A stretch of 64,000 bases of DNA, taken from positions 4,935,487 through 4,999,486 of the forward strand of contig OZ023181.1 of assembly GCA_963995505.1 (NCBI GenBank), read 5' to 3'. Source of the DNA: Hypericum androsaemum. Its lineage: Eukaryota > Streptophyta > Magnoliopsida > Malpighiales > Hypericaceae. Each line of letters starts with the position of its first letter. Position 1 is the stretch's first letter. Position numbers and translations under genes: made by a program. Positions 48,623 to 59,106 of this stretch are shown piece after piece. A model generated the notes under the pieces. That model did no database searches. It was given only the letters and a program-made list of their open reading frames with translations, and was not told the DNA's origin.

Positions 48623-49418
48623 ATCTGACTTATTCGAATACTACACTCACCGTTATAGTTACGGCAGCCGTTAATCGGGGCTTCGGTCGCCGTTGAAATA
48701 TTTTTGTTAAAACAATACGACAATTGCATAGAGCATTTAAAGATGATCTATAATATACAACCAAGCTTAGCTGTTAAGTAAAATATTTCGTAAAGTATGA
48801 AAAATATGTGTATTTATTAAAAAATATTACTTATGTGAAAATTTGGATGAGACTTAACACTAAGATTTTCTTAAAAAATTAGTTATTACGATATAAATAT
48901 TATTAAATTTTAACATCGTTACTGTTATCTTTGTACCAAGATATTTTTATCAATTTAGAGAGGATCTACAAAATTATATTATATTTATGTCTGATTTGAC
49001 CCAAAATTTAGATCAACCAACATAATGAATGTCAGTTTACGGGTGGTATCAACCAAAAAACGATGATCCTACCTAATGTTAAATCTTGAAGTGGAATAAA
49101 TGGAATTCCGATGAAAAAGATTCTGCAAAAGCCTAGCCTCGTTTAAACTTTAAAGCAAGATGTCCTTAAAAAAATTAAAGCAAGATGCCTCAGGGACCGT
49201 ATTGATTGAGACGGACTTTACTCGCCCACTAACAAATTGGGACCTTATTTTTGTGTGCGCATTAAAATTGTAGAACTCTATTTATGACAATATGAACATT
49301 GTTCCGATAATACTTTGTCATATTTAAAAGTTTAAATTTCTTAGTAGTTAAACGAACATCGGCTCAATGCACACATATGTAGAACTTCATTTTCTATTGA
49401 CAAACCCGTACAGGATTG
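48623..49418. other. AT-rich intergenic DNA
   Basis: Nothing recognised. Confidence 0.5.
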
Positions 49419-50228
49419 GTGGTCCCTGCGTCCATGCCTCCCGATGAGCTCTTGGATGAGTGGTTGTTCCGTTGTGCTGCATCGTCTCTTCTCGACGCTA
49501 GGCATTCGTGCTAGGTCGAGGATACGCGGCGCTGGGTCTTCAATCTGAAGCCTCTTTTCAAGGTAATGTGGCAAATCTCTTGTGTATTGTTGTTAGTTGT
49601 CCCGTTCCCACGGGTGCACTCGGTTTGGTTGAGCCTTCGGCTACCTTGGTTGGATCGGATGTTTGGTTCGATAACCTCTTGCCCGACTCTTCGGATCGAG
49701 TCTGTGTTGAGCCGGTCTCGGTGCCCCATGCTTATAAGTGGGGCCACTCGGATCTGGTCCCGCCCCTGACTCCATCTAGTTGCCGCATTTCTGCTACAGA
49801 AACTGAAGATTATGTCGCCTAAGAAGACTAAGGCGACGCTTCCTCTAAGGTCTTTGATCGCAAGTACAGATGCTCAGGACGAGGAGCTTCAAGCGGAGGT
49901 TTCTGCAGAGGCGTGGCGCCTAGCCATCGCGATGGACTTCTCTTGGGAGGAGGATACGTCAAAGATTTTCCATCTGATCAAGGACGCAGCCCGAGGTTTT
50001 TGGTGCTTCCATCCTCCTTGATTTATTTCCTGCGTGGCGGTGTTCTTGCCCTTCTCTTGGTGTAGGTTTGGTTTTTTTGGTGATATTTTGGTGTCCTATA
50101 AATAGTGTTTATCTCTTCTTATTTGATAGTATTTATCTGTGCATTGCTTAGATAGGCACTATCTATACCGTCTGATATACATTGATAAATTATTGGTGAA
50201 ATATAATTTTTACTTATAAAAAAAACGT
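49419..50228 (+). mobile_element. 5'-truncated LINE ORF1-type element (copy 2)
   Basis: It matches 46069-47481 from GGTCCCTGCGTCCATGCCTC onward, but lacks about 330 bases of the middle and has no MITE. It carries the shared C-terminal LQAEVSAEAWRLA and a longer end (IAMDFSWEEDTSKIFHLIKD) before a stop near 50019. It ends in an A-rich tail. CGTACAGGA before it and CGTACAAGA after it may be a diverged target duplication. Confidence 0.75.
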
Positions 50229-50369
50229 ACAAGACTTTGTAGCATCCAAAATTGGAGAAATACACAAAAAAGTTGCATGTCATCTCGTTTTTTTATTAGG
50301 ACTTATCCTTCTTCTTAACCAGACATTCATAATTAAAAGTCCATTCTCATATAAGTTTGAATTGAATTA

Positions 50370-50545
50370 TCTTTTTTCCTACGTTTTTTCTACTAACTTT
50401 ACTACTACTTTAATGAGGCTGCAACTTATATATTTCATAGGGGGGAATTCCACACTTGGGTTTTTGTTATAGCCCTTGGCTTCCTGGATACTATTGTTTG
50501 TTTACTTTGGTATATTGAATGAAGCCAACGTTTACCCCTGAAAAA
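50370..50545 (+). mobile_element. Short poly(A) retroposon, 176 bp
   Basis: A perfect 16-bp direct repeat AGTTTGAATTGAATTA (50354-50369 and 50546-50561) flanks the unit, which ends CCCCTGAAAAA. The long target duplication and A-tail show LINE-type insertion. It is probably a strongly 5'-truncated LINE, since no RNA polymerase III boxes were seen. Confidence 0.8.
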
Positions 50546-50561
50546 AGTTTGAATTGAATTA

Positions 50562-53260
50562 CTATTAATAAGTTTTTGGATTTTCTAGATACACTGTTAG
50601 CTTTAAGAGAGCCAATTGACGTCAAATGATTCTGGATATTAATAACTTAGAGATTCTTTACATTCGAATGTAAAACAAGTATAATTGTTCTACTTAGCTA
50701 GATTTTAAAATACAGTTATTTTAGGAAGAATCGCGACGCATTTAATTTGAATTAAATTACGAACTATGCCTATTTTTTCTCAGCTCGTCCAATAACGTCA
50801 CGTGGATGGTATCTGGGTCGCTTCAGCTTTTTGCAGGCCTTTTTAGGTACGCATTCTTTTCCCTTTTTTGCATTGGACTATGACTCGTCAAGGAAGTCCA
50901 CGAAAAACAGCACCAATGCTTTTCCTCCAATTCAGTCAGGTACAATGGATTTGGACCAACAGCGGCAATGCTTTAAAAAAAAAGTCGCGGTCTCATCAAA
51001 ACCATCGCATATGTACTATTGATTATTGGGACCATTGGTGATCCAATTAAAGTTGTAACGAGTTAATGTTTAAATCTTACGAAAATAAAAAATATCATTG
51101 GTAAATAAACAAGTAGAAACCAAGAAGTATAAAAAAAAGTCATCATCAGTAAAGTCCCGGTACGAGAAAATACTTGGACAGTGGTAGTTGAATCATGTCA
51201 TCCCCATGGAAGTTTTTGAACCTCAAGAGGACAGGGGACCAAACTTCTTTGAGGCTTTGGAACAACGCATGGAATACTCGAGGAAGACTATAATTTTCAT
51301 GTGGAGACAACGCAAGGCGCGTTCATAATGGTCCGGAATAGCTGATTGCGAACAATATTCAACTATGAATAGCTGTTTCGATTGATATTGCCATTTATAG
51401 ACAGTGGTTGCCCTCAACTCTTTTCTTAAATTAGTCGGTTCAATAGAAGTATATCCCTATGTTTAGGGAGAAAAGAGCAGAGAACTCCATCGTCTCCAAT
51501 TACATATCCCATGCCAGATAGACAATGGATTTCAATCTCAGTAAACCGGAACACTAATGCCAGCGGCTTATCAGCAGGCTGCAACTTCTGTATGAAACTG
51601 AAGTCAACTTCAAATCAACGACAGCAGTACAATCAAATTGCCGCTAACACTGTTTGGATACTAAATCTTTATACAAGAACAATAGAAAGGCAAGGTGTCA
51701 GGATCATGAGAAAATAATATGCATATCTTTATCATTCAGCAACTCATCAAAGAAATAAACATCCAAACGTATCGATCACCGATGGTCGATACATGAAGTT
51801 GCAACACTACAGTTTGATGCAATGGATCGTAACAACAGGTGTTTGGAGGTACCAATAAGAAGCTCATGCCATCAGTTTCCGGTGTACAACTACCGGATTA
51901 ATAGACAACCAAAGGCCCATAACCAGAATTCTTATTAGTCCCAGAATTCCATCAGTTTCCGGAGTACAGCAACCTAATCACCAGTTGGAATCAAACAAAT
52001 GTCCATCTTCAACTCATTCAGACCCGAACCAGAATTCTTGTTAGTACACCAGTTGGAATTAAAGAAACTTCCATCTTCAACTCATTCAGACCCAGAACCA
52101 GAATTCTTCTCTTACTTTTCTAAGAGGGGGAGACGAGGAACATCTCCAACACAAGAAGCAGTCAACTATGTTTCCCCAGACAAACTATATGACATCACCC
52201 TGGTAACTAGCTAACTAACGAGGTTAGGACAAAGAATTAAGGCCGTAGACACTGGTCATAAGAACCATTCATAAATTAAAGATCCAAGCAGTAGACTAAC
52301 CAACTCAGCAGATTAGGTATAAGACTGCAGATTGCGGGGATTCAGGTGGGAATGCTGGGAAAGAAAACAAATCTGACTTCTAAGATTGGATGAAAGCATC
52401 AACGACCGGCTACATACAAGAGCAGAAGCAGATAAAAAAGTGCAGAACAGGATAACTGTTGCAGACAGAAAATGGTGAAACAGACAGCGTTCAAGATGCA
52501 GAACTATCTACCCAACAGCACTTCCCGTCTTAGTAATTATCTTTCTGTGGCTCGCATATCAAATTTTACTACTATAATCCCAATTCCTTCTGCCTTTGGA
52601 GTTACCAATAAAAGTCAAATTCATGCATACAAGGGGCCTCTATTGGTTAAAATACGATCCTAAACCTTTTTCCACGTTCCCTCAAGGAGTCAACACCTAA
52701 ACAGCATAGCAATGCCATACCTACAGACAAGAGCAACCATGTGCATGCCGTATAGGAACTGAATATGCCTACTCGACACCAGAATGGATGTTACTTGCCC
52801 TGTCTTTGGTAACTACCAACTCTATTAGTACTACCAGAACATCGGAACCTTACATGCGCCCAACAAATATGTCTTTATGAGAACCCAAGTAAACAAATTC
52901 ATCAAACATAAGCTATGTCCACCGGTGGAGTATTGACACCTCTTGGAACACAGAGAAACAGAAGAAATACGTATCAGCAAGGCAGTAGATAAGCAAATAA
53001 CAAAAGCAGGCAGAACTGCAAATACCAATCCAATGATCCACTTTTAATATGGAATCAACCTTCGTTCACTTAAATATCAATCCATCACATACCCCATCTA
53101 TCCTCTCTCCCTCCGCCCCTCAACACATAACACAAACATTACTTGCATTATAACCAACCTAACTAAAACCAAACACCTAAAAATCAATATAAATGATAGC
53201 GGCAATGAAAGACACGACAGAAAAACTAAACTCGGCCATCGAATTCAGCACATCATTGAA
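50562..53260. other. Region downstream of the zinc-finger gene
   Basis: No protein gene recognised in about 2.7 kb. The part nearest 53260 is probably the 3' untranslated region of the zinc-finger gene. The base composition at 51400-53000 is less AT-rich than in the spacers, so an untranslated or non-coding transcript is possible, but nothing proves it. Confidence 0.4.
51868..52110 (+). repeat. Degenerate local tandem repeat
   Basis: CATCAGTTTCCGG occurs near 51868 and 51950. A unit of about 60 bp with CACCAGTTGGAAT and CCATCTTCAACTCATTCAGA occurs near 51980 and 52041, each followed by CCAGAATTCTT. Copies are diverged. Confidence 0.7.
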
Positions 53261-53779
53261 TCAGAACCTATCAACCTTATCAGCTTTAACCTTAGGGTTT
53301 GCCTTGGCAATAGCCTCACGGGCTGTACCCTTGAAATCAAACTGACAATCGTGCTTCTCCGCATACCTATGCGTTGCACAGAAGGTATCCCCACACTTAC
53401 ACTTGAATCCCGTCAACCCGACCTTCTTCCTGCAACTAAAGCACCTATTCACCACCTTAGCCTCCCCAGCCGGCTCCCCCTCCCTCGCAGCTTCCACGGC
53501 CATGGACGAAGACCCGGACTCTCCAGGCAGCGCCTCAAGCGCGAGCACCACCTTTTCGTGCGCTCCAACAACGTCGCGATTAGCCGGCTGGCTCGTGCTT
53601 AGGGTTTTCCCCATGGCGTACTTGGCCGACACCGCGTCCTCCTCCTTGGCGCGCAGGTCGCGGTAGCACTTGGAGCAGAGGTTCATGTCCGAGGGCGTCC
53701 CGAAGAATCCGCACCCGTTCGCGCATAGCTGAGGCTCGGCCGGAGGGAAGCTCGTCCCGTCGTTCTTCTCAGAACCCAT
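53261..53779 (-). CDS. SAP: A20/AN1 zinc-finger stress-associated protein
   Basis: This intronless 172-residue frame encodes a plant SAP protein. Family members bind ubiquitin or act as ubiquitin ligases and respond to cold, salt and drought. An A20 finger has C19, C23, C35 and C38 (C-X3-C-X11-C-X2-C). An AN1 finger has C113, C116, C127, C129, C134, H137, H143 and C145, the complete set. The linker is alanine- and glutamate-rich; the basic C-terminus ends KADKVDRF. Length and order are typical. The ATG is the first in the frame and lies in the usual place before the A20 finger. The antisense frames are shadows of GC-rich coding sequence. Which SAP paralogue it is cannot be decided here. Confidence 0.97.
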   Translation of the reverse strand: MGSEKNDGTSFPPAEPQLCANGCGFFGTPSDMNLCSKCYRDLRAKEEDAVSAKYAMGKTLSTSQPANRDVVGAHEKVVLALEALPGESGSSSMAVEAAREGEPAGEAKVVNRCFSCRKKVGLTGFKCKCGDTFCATHRYAEKHDCQFDFKGTAREAIAKANPKVKADKVDRF

Positions 53780-53833
53780 CTTCTTCTCGCGTTTGTTCCT
53801 TTCCCTTCAATTCCCACGATTAATAAATACTAC

Positions 53834-53910
53834 CTGTAAAAAGCGAGTCAAAAATTACAACAGAAAATTCGATAACTTTCTCTATTAATTTCGCATCTCT
53901 GTACCCTACC
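53834..53910 (-). other. Possible leader intron of the zinc-finger gene
   Basis: On the minus strand, a GTAGGG donor near 53910 and a CTTTTTACAG acceptor at 53834 would remove about 75 bases of the leader. Many SAP genes have a leader intron, usually longer than this. Support is from motifs only. Confidence 0.3.
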
Positions 53911-54307
53911 GGAGAAGATCGGTCTCGCCGGAGAAGAAGGGATCGCGAGGGTAAAATTGATTTTTTTTTAGGGTATAATTGTGGAATTTATAAATTCTCT
54001 TGACCCCCCTTCCCCAAGTCGGTTTAAAATTTTGAATTACCAATATGCCCCGGTTTCGGCCGGGACTCCTTGGAGGGGTAATAGTGGAATTACCGGAGGC
54101 AGGATCCGAAGTTTGACGACCACGTGGGCGATTCCGGTTTGGGAGGGCGGAGGGGTACGGAGGTTTGGTTGAAATGTCGATATTGCCCCTGCGGGTTTAG
54201 TAGGTTACCGGGGGCACAACTGTGTAATCAGTTGGATAGAGAATATTTAAAAAAATAAATTTCTTGGAGCTTCTTGGAGAATTATGGAAAGTGGTTTCAT
54301 TCCTAAT
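53911..54307. other. Upstream region of the zinc-finger gene
   Basis: Probable promoter region on the minus strand. No TATA box was clear. No gene seen. Confidence 0.45.
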
Positions 54308-54481
54308 TAATAATAAGAGATAATTATATACAGAACCGCAGGGTATACTCAAATAGACTTTGAGGACCATGTAGTTTCCCTACTAATTGCTGAGCCCCTA
54401 TAGTTTGGTTATTATTATACTTTCGGGTCCCTGACTCAAGTAAATGACTCTAATACCCTTACAAAAAATTAAAAAAAAATC

Positions 54482-54613
54482 ATGTACTACGCCGATGTCA
54501 TCAGGAACATCGGGAACTCGCCGGTCTCCGTCATCATCCTCGCCAACAACAACTTCCGCGGTTGCATTACGGCGAGCCTCGGCAACATGTCGAACCTCAA
54601 CGAGATCATCCTC
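54482..54613 (+). pseudogene. Captured fragment of a leucine-rich repeat extensin (LRX) gene
   Basis: The frame from 54482 reads YYADVIRNIGNSPVSV, IILANNNFRGCI and ASLGNMSNLNEIIL, which follows the LRR region of LRX cell-wall proteins, where the usual text is GCIPASLGNMSNLNEI. One proline is replaced by threonine (T33). The match stops abruptly at about 54613 and simple CT repeat follows. Only about 44 codons are present. Confidence 0.85.
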
Positions 54614-54664
54614 ACGGCTGCATTCCGATTTCCTCCCCGCCACCCCCACCGCCGTCCAACAGAG

Positions 54665-54700
<36 letters not shown>
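54665..54700 (+). repeat. CT microsatellite
   Basis: An uninterrupted CT run of about 34 bases lies between the two captured gene fragments. Confidence 0.95.
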
Positions 54701-54701
<1 letters not shown>

Positions 54702-54709
54702 CAAGGTTC

Positions 54710-54950
54710 AGCTGGGAGAGCTGTCGGCTGGTGAGCGATTTTCCCAGCGAGTACTTGTCGTCCAGGGCCTGGGTTCCCAACGACAGGACGACGAAGCCTT
54801 CTTCTTCATGTAGTCCTTGTAGGCGACGAGGGCTTGGAATCCAGCCATCTTGGGGGCTGTTGGGTTGATGGCCCATGAGATCCAGCCGCGATGAAGGCAA
54901 TGGAGAGGGTGGCGTTGGCGACATCGTAGGTGTAGTAAAGGTACGCGAGT
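54710..54950 (-). pseudogene. Captured fragment of an AIR12/cytochrome b561-DOMON-type gene
   Basis: On the minus strand the text YLYYTYDVANATLSIAFIA (about 54945-54885) is followed, after a frame change, by GWISWAINPTAPKMAGFQAL and VAYKDYMKK (about 54885-54793). This is the core of the DOMON domain in plant AIR12-like proteins, where GWVAWAINP-type text is typical. The short spacer normally between the two parts is missing. Further left the match fades into the CT run. Confidence 0.8.
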
Positions 54951-55354
54951 TGTTGCCTAAGGGTAAGCAACTGGCGAAGCTAAAATGGCCGGAGAAAGAA
55001 AGTGGCCGGAAAAATGGCCGGAGAAGATGACCGGCGATTTTAGTTGACCGGAGCAAGGGCATATCCGTCATTTCAAATATAAGATAAGAAAAAATTGATT
55101 AATGACATCAGCCAGGGATCCGAAAGTATAATAATAACCAAACTACAGGGGCTCAGTCCTCAGAGTCTATTTAACTATACCATGGTCCTGAGAGTAATTA
55201 TCTCTAATAATAATTAGGGAAGTTGTTGAGACGTTGGGTACAGTACAGTTCAAACGTAAGGAGCACATTTAAATAAAAACAGGCATATAATACCCGGTAC
55301 ATCTGTCACACTAATTCAGACTAAAAACTAAAAAATTTATCAAATAAACCTTAT

Positions 55355-55362
55355 TATAAATA
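55355..55362 (+). promoter_or_regulatory. Possible TATA box of the Ycf49-like gene
   Basis: TATAAATA lies 43-50 bases before the start codon, leaving a leader of only about 20 bases. Motif evidence only. Confidence 0.35.
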
Positions 55363-55404
55363 AAAAAGAAGATAAAGTTAACTCACACCGGGAGCCGTAC
55401 AACA

Positions 55405-57630
55405 ATGGCCGTCGTTAACACAAAGCCAACGACTTTAACTACCTTATCATCATCACCTCCAAAACCCACTTCCCTTCTTAAACCCAAAGCCACCACCATT
55501 TCCCACTCCAAACCATTTACAACCACTCCCGCTATCAGGACACGTGGCAGTAACAGAAACATCAGCTACGGGGTCGCGGCGGGTCTCGTCGGCTCCGGCT
55601 TGGCCGTGTCCCTCCTGGTGGGACCCGCCTCCGCCTCCGCTTTCCCGTTACTGGGTCAACTCACCGAACCCCCCAATGCCCTCTCTCTGCCCACCTGGGC
55701 CGTGCACGTGTCCAGTGTCGTCGAATGGTATATTGCCCTTCTCCTTATTTATGTTTAATCTTTCTAAATTTTAGAATCTCTATATCCAATCCAAAATCTT
55801 TAAGGTAATTGGTCGGTGAATTTTTCACGCTTATAAACTGGCCCCCACTCTTGCAAATGTGTGAGAAATGGGATCGTGCCGGCACAACAATGGGCACGGG
55901 ATCGACCCGATTTGATAGTATGTTAGAATTTTCATACCCAACCCAAAACATTAAGGTAGTGTGTACGTAGATTTTTCACACTTATAAACAATACAACCGC
56001 TATGCAATGTGGGATTCTGGTTGGTTGCCGATGTCTTAATATTGTAATCTTGAACCACTTTGGTATGAGTTCAGTTGAAGAGAATGTTTTCTTGTATGTT
56101 TGTGTGTGGCTAAAACAGGATAACGGCAATGGCTTTGGTTTGGCAGTACGGGGAGAAATCCGGGTTCGAATCGTGGAAGGGGCTATCTTGGGGCATGGCA
56201 AGTGATTTTCTCTCATTTCCTCTTGAACCCATATCTTGCTATGCTCGTTGATCTTTCGGTTCTATTAATTGTGAATGCTTATCGAGTAGCGCGACCCGCT
56301 TCTTGATTTGACGGGGATGATACGCTCTCGACGTTAACAGAGACAACTGTATCAAGTATTTGTTCAATTCAGCTTATTTCAGAAGCTCCTTGCCGTTAGG
56401 GATTGATTACTTTCACTCGATGTTGCATTAATGTAGAAAAGATGATGTTACTTTGCTCTCATATATGTTTTATTTCATTGGTATAGGTGCCTTTGCTGGG
56501 TGGAGCGTTTTGTGCGTGTACCTGGCATTTCTTCTACAATGCTGAGTCTCTTGAGGTGAGAATAAACTTGTGTGATTTTTTCGTTTTGAGTGATAAAACT
56601 GTTGAAATGCAGGTTAGGATTGTTAGCTGAAGCTGACAAAAGTATATTAGTTGCAATGGTGTATAGACAGATAACCCCTTAATGGAATCTGTCATTAGCT
56701 GAAAAGACCATTTTGAGGTTTTTGGGCACAAATATTATTGCACAGTTGAATTTTTGAACATTGCTGCAATGATATATATGCGTGATGATAGACTATTTTC
56801 TTTGAATTTTTTAAATCTGCATCAAAGCCATGGTCAAATCTAAGACGTGAAAAACTCGTGGCAACTTCAAGTTTTCAGCTTCGATCATGTCAATCCATCT
56901 CATTGGAGTCACCAAATGTAAGAAGAATTTTACACCAACCTGGTCACTTCAAACCAAAATCCCTACCCCTCCCTTTTACCGTTTGAGCAAGTGTTCATTG
57001 GTCAAAATGAAGTTCTATCATGTGGTTAGGTTGAATTTTAATCCATAATGTCAGTCCCAACCAAAATTAGGCGTCTCTGTTAAGCCCGTGAATTCACCTA
57101 TAGAATTGTCTACTGAAAGTTGAGGATACTTGAAGAAAATAAAGCACTCGTGAATGCAGTCAACCAGTTATGGGTTATATATGATCGCTAATGAACTTAT
57201 GAAAACCGGTGCACTAATCGAAGTTTCTGATTTGATGACTCGGCGCATGTTTAATGACTTTTGTTACAGCCTTTTGTATGTAGTATGGTGATGTTAGAGT
57301 GTCATGGTAAAGAGTATAAACTGTAATACTTTGTACCTTCTGTGAACGCCTCTACTAGTTTATTTATCTCTTGATGTGTCTTCGATTGTTTTACTCTAGA
57401 TTGTGGACGATTACAATTCCTTGCAGTCACCATTATTTGAATTCTACCCCAATCTCGGTCCTTCTGCATCATCATTGTGCGTGATACCGAGCCTATAATT
57501 TAAACACGATTCTTCGTTGCAGGTGTTGGTGGCTCTTCAATCAGCTTTAACCGTCATAGGCAACACAACTATGTGCATTGCTGCTTTCCGAATTTACAAG
57601 GCTTCGGAGAATCAACGCAAAAAGCTCTAA
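55405..57630 (+). CDS. Plastid Ycf49-like protein (DUF2499)
   Basis: Four exons, 55405-55727, 56119-56197, 56487-56555 and 57523-57630, join into 192 codons plus stop. The first about 50 residues are rich in serine, threonine, proline and lysine, like a chloroplast transit peptide. A hydrophobic stretch (53-80) and the conserved DUF2499 region follow, with LTEPPNALSLPTWAVHVSSV (86-105), LVWQYGE, WGMVPLLGGAFCACTWHFF (132-150) and ALTVIGNTTMCIAAFRI. Homologues occur in cyanobacteria and as ycf49 in some algal plastid genomes; a function is not established. Further hydrophobic segments suggest a plastid membrane protein. The second intron starts with GC (ATG|GCAAGT) and ends TATAG; introns 1 and 3 are GT-AG. 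Intron 1 contains a TRIM. The gene starts 200 bases after the Pack-MULE. Confidence 0.93.
55768..56032 (-). mobile_element. TRIM in intron 1 of the Ycf49-like gene
   Basis: Two diverged LTRs of about 105-114 bp (about 55768-55873 and 55919-56032) share, on the plus strand, CCAAAA(T/C)(C/A)TTAAGGTA and TTTTTCAC(G/A)CTTATAAAC. Both match the complement of the TRIM LTR at 14570-14683. It is antisense to the gene. The primer site is decayed. Confidence 0.8.
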
Positions 57631-58423
57631 TATTTGCTGACTGCTCAAAATCAATCATTGTAGATGTTATCTTGTGTGTCTGCCTTCTGATATCAGGTAA
57701 GATCATATTTCTTCATGAAGATACATGTTTGTCAGACTTGGTTAACATATTATTTAAACTAAAATGAATCAGAAAATGGCAAAGAAGTGCGTTATGGTTC
57801 GTTGTCTACAAGGCAACATCAGCTGTGTTCCCTAGAGGCGGTCAACTCCAAATTGCAACGGACTTGGTCTTTTTAAAAGAAATTCTCAAATTCAAAGGAA
57901 GAGACATCGTTTGGAGAATTACCCTTAAATAGAGTATAACAATAATCAACTATAGATATCATAAAGGCAAAAAATCTGTTTTCCATAGCATATATTTTTG
58001 GTCGAGAGAGAGGGGCGAACGGAAGACACTTATGGAGGCATGTACAAGTCCTCTTCTGAGATGGGCACATGTCTTGTTAAGTTCGGCAATTTGGGTGGGC
58101 GGGCAGATTAGGCAGGAATGGAGATGGAGCAAGGATCATAGATTTATACATGTACTATGGGACTGTAGGTGTATTTGTAGGACTTCAAAAGCGCTACCAG
58201 TAGGACACTCTTTTTCTCTTGCCCCAATTTATTTTCATGGGATTTTAACGAGGGTTATGGTGGAAGAAAAATTCATGCTTTTAGAGATCTAACTCACCCG
58301 GTCCGAATTGAGGAAATTCTACACTGGGTTTCGGATGGTTCAGATGGAGGTGGATTTGTAACAAGCCATCATTTGCATGGGATGCGATGCTGACCGAGTT
58401 CACCCACTAGCGACAACGATCTC
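57631..58423. other. 3' flank of the Ycf49-like gene
   Basis: It contains the probable 3' untranslated region and decayed repeat sequence. The part after about 58230 may already belong to the LINE remnant that follows. Confidence 0.45.
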
Positions 58424-58528
58424 GAGGGTGCGGGAGCTACTGGTGAGAGGATGGGAGATTGATATCCAGTACACCTGGCACAAAGGCAATCGGGTGGCGA
58501 ATGCATTATCCAAGCATGCATTGGAAAT
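58424..58528 (+). pseudogene. LINE RNase H tail fragment
   Basis: The frame reads VRELLVRGWEIDIQYTWHKG then NRVANALSKHAL, the end of a plant LINE-type RNase H domain (RVT_3). It is cut off by the Copia LTR that starts at 58529. Confidence 0.7.
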
Positions 58529-59085
58529 TGTTGGGTTTGAATGAAAAATTCAATGCAAGCCCAAAGTGGAAAGGCCCAAAGTGGAGGCCCAAAAGGGAAA
58601 TGAAAAGTGCAATCCCACATTGGAAAGTGGCACTAACATTTCCTAGTTTATAAGGAGGAAATTTTTGTTGACTAGGAAATAAGTTGACCACCAGGAGGGA
58701 AAGCCAACTCGGACTGCGATTAGAATGGTGCGTAGCACCATCCGAGCACGAGCACGCGCGTGTGCTTGTGCGCATTGGACGCAGGTCGTAATGGGCACTT
58801 TGTGGCGCACTTGGCACTTCGCACGCGTCGCGAGGAGCTGGAGGAGCCTTAAGTATTTTGCCCGGGTCCGGAGGCGCGCTTGGACGGATCCAGAAGCCAC
58901 CGAAGGACCACGAGCGCAGCCAGCCAGCCTGCTCCAGCCTATAAATAGGCCTGCCCACTTGCCATAATCCCTCACCCCAGCAGCAAGTGCATCTATAGCA
59001 TTGTTGTCTTCTCCTCTCCCCCCGTTCTTCACTTCAAGAAAGTCCGTCTGAAAGTTCATCAACAAGCTCAGCACCGGTCCCGGGA
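58529..59085 (+). repeat. 5' LTR of Copia 1 (right border approximate)
   Basis: It starts TGTTGGG and has a TATA box at about 58940. No partner LTR is in the window, so the right end cannot be fixed by comparison. Confidence 0.6.
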
Positions 59086-59106
59086 ACTGTCCACGCCGAA
59101 AGGCCG

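Larger units (their letters stand above)
54317..55204. mobile_element. Pack-MULE with fragments of two cellular genes
   Basis: The 888-bp element is bounded by perfect 9-bp repeats TAATAATAA (54308-54316 and 55205-55213). Its inverted arms of about 100 bp both read GAGATAATTA at the tip and share AGTTTGGTTATTATTATACT. The interior is GC-rich and unlike the arms. It carries an LRR-extensin piece on the plus strand and a DOMON-domain piece on the minus strand, separated by a CT microsatellite. No transposase. Capture of host exons is a known trait of rice and other plant Pack-MULEs. Confidence 0.92.

Noticed and set aside
56150..56180. tRNA-like GGGTTCGAATC word
   Set aside because: It is part of exon 2 of the Ycf49-like gene (GFESW codons); no cloverleaf can be drawn around it.
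58725..59074. Frames in the GC-rich Copia 1 LTR
   Set aside because: They are arginine/alanine-rich composition artefacts in an LTR promoter region.
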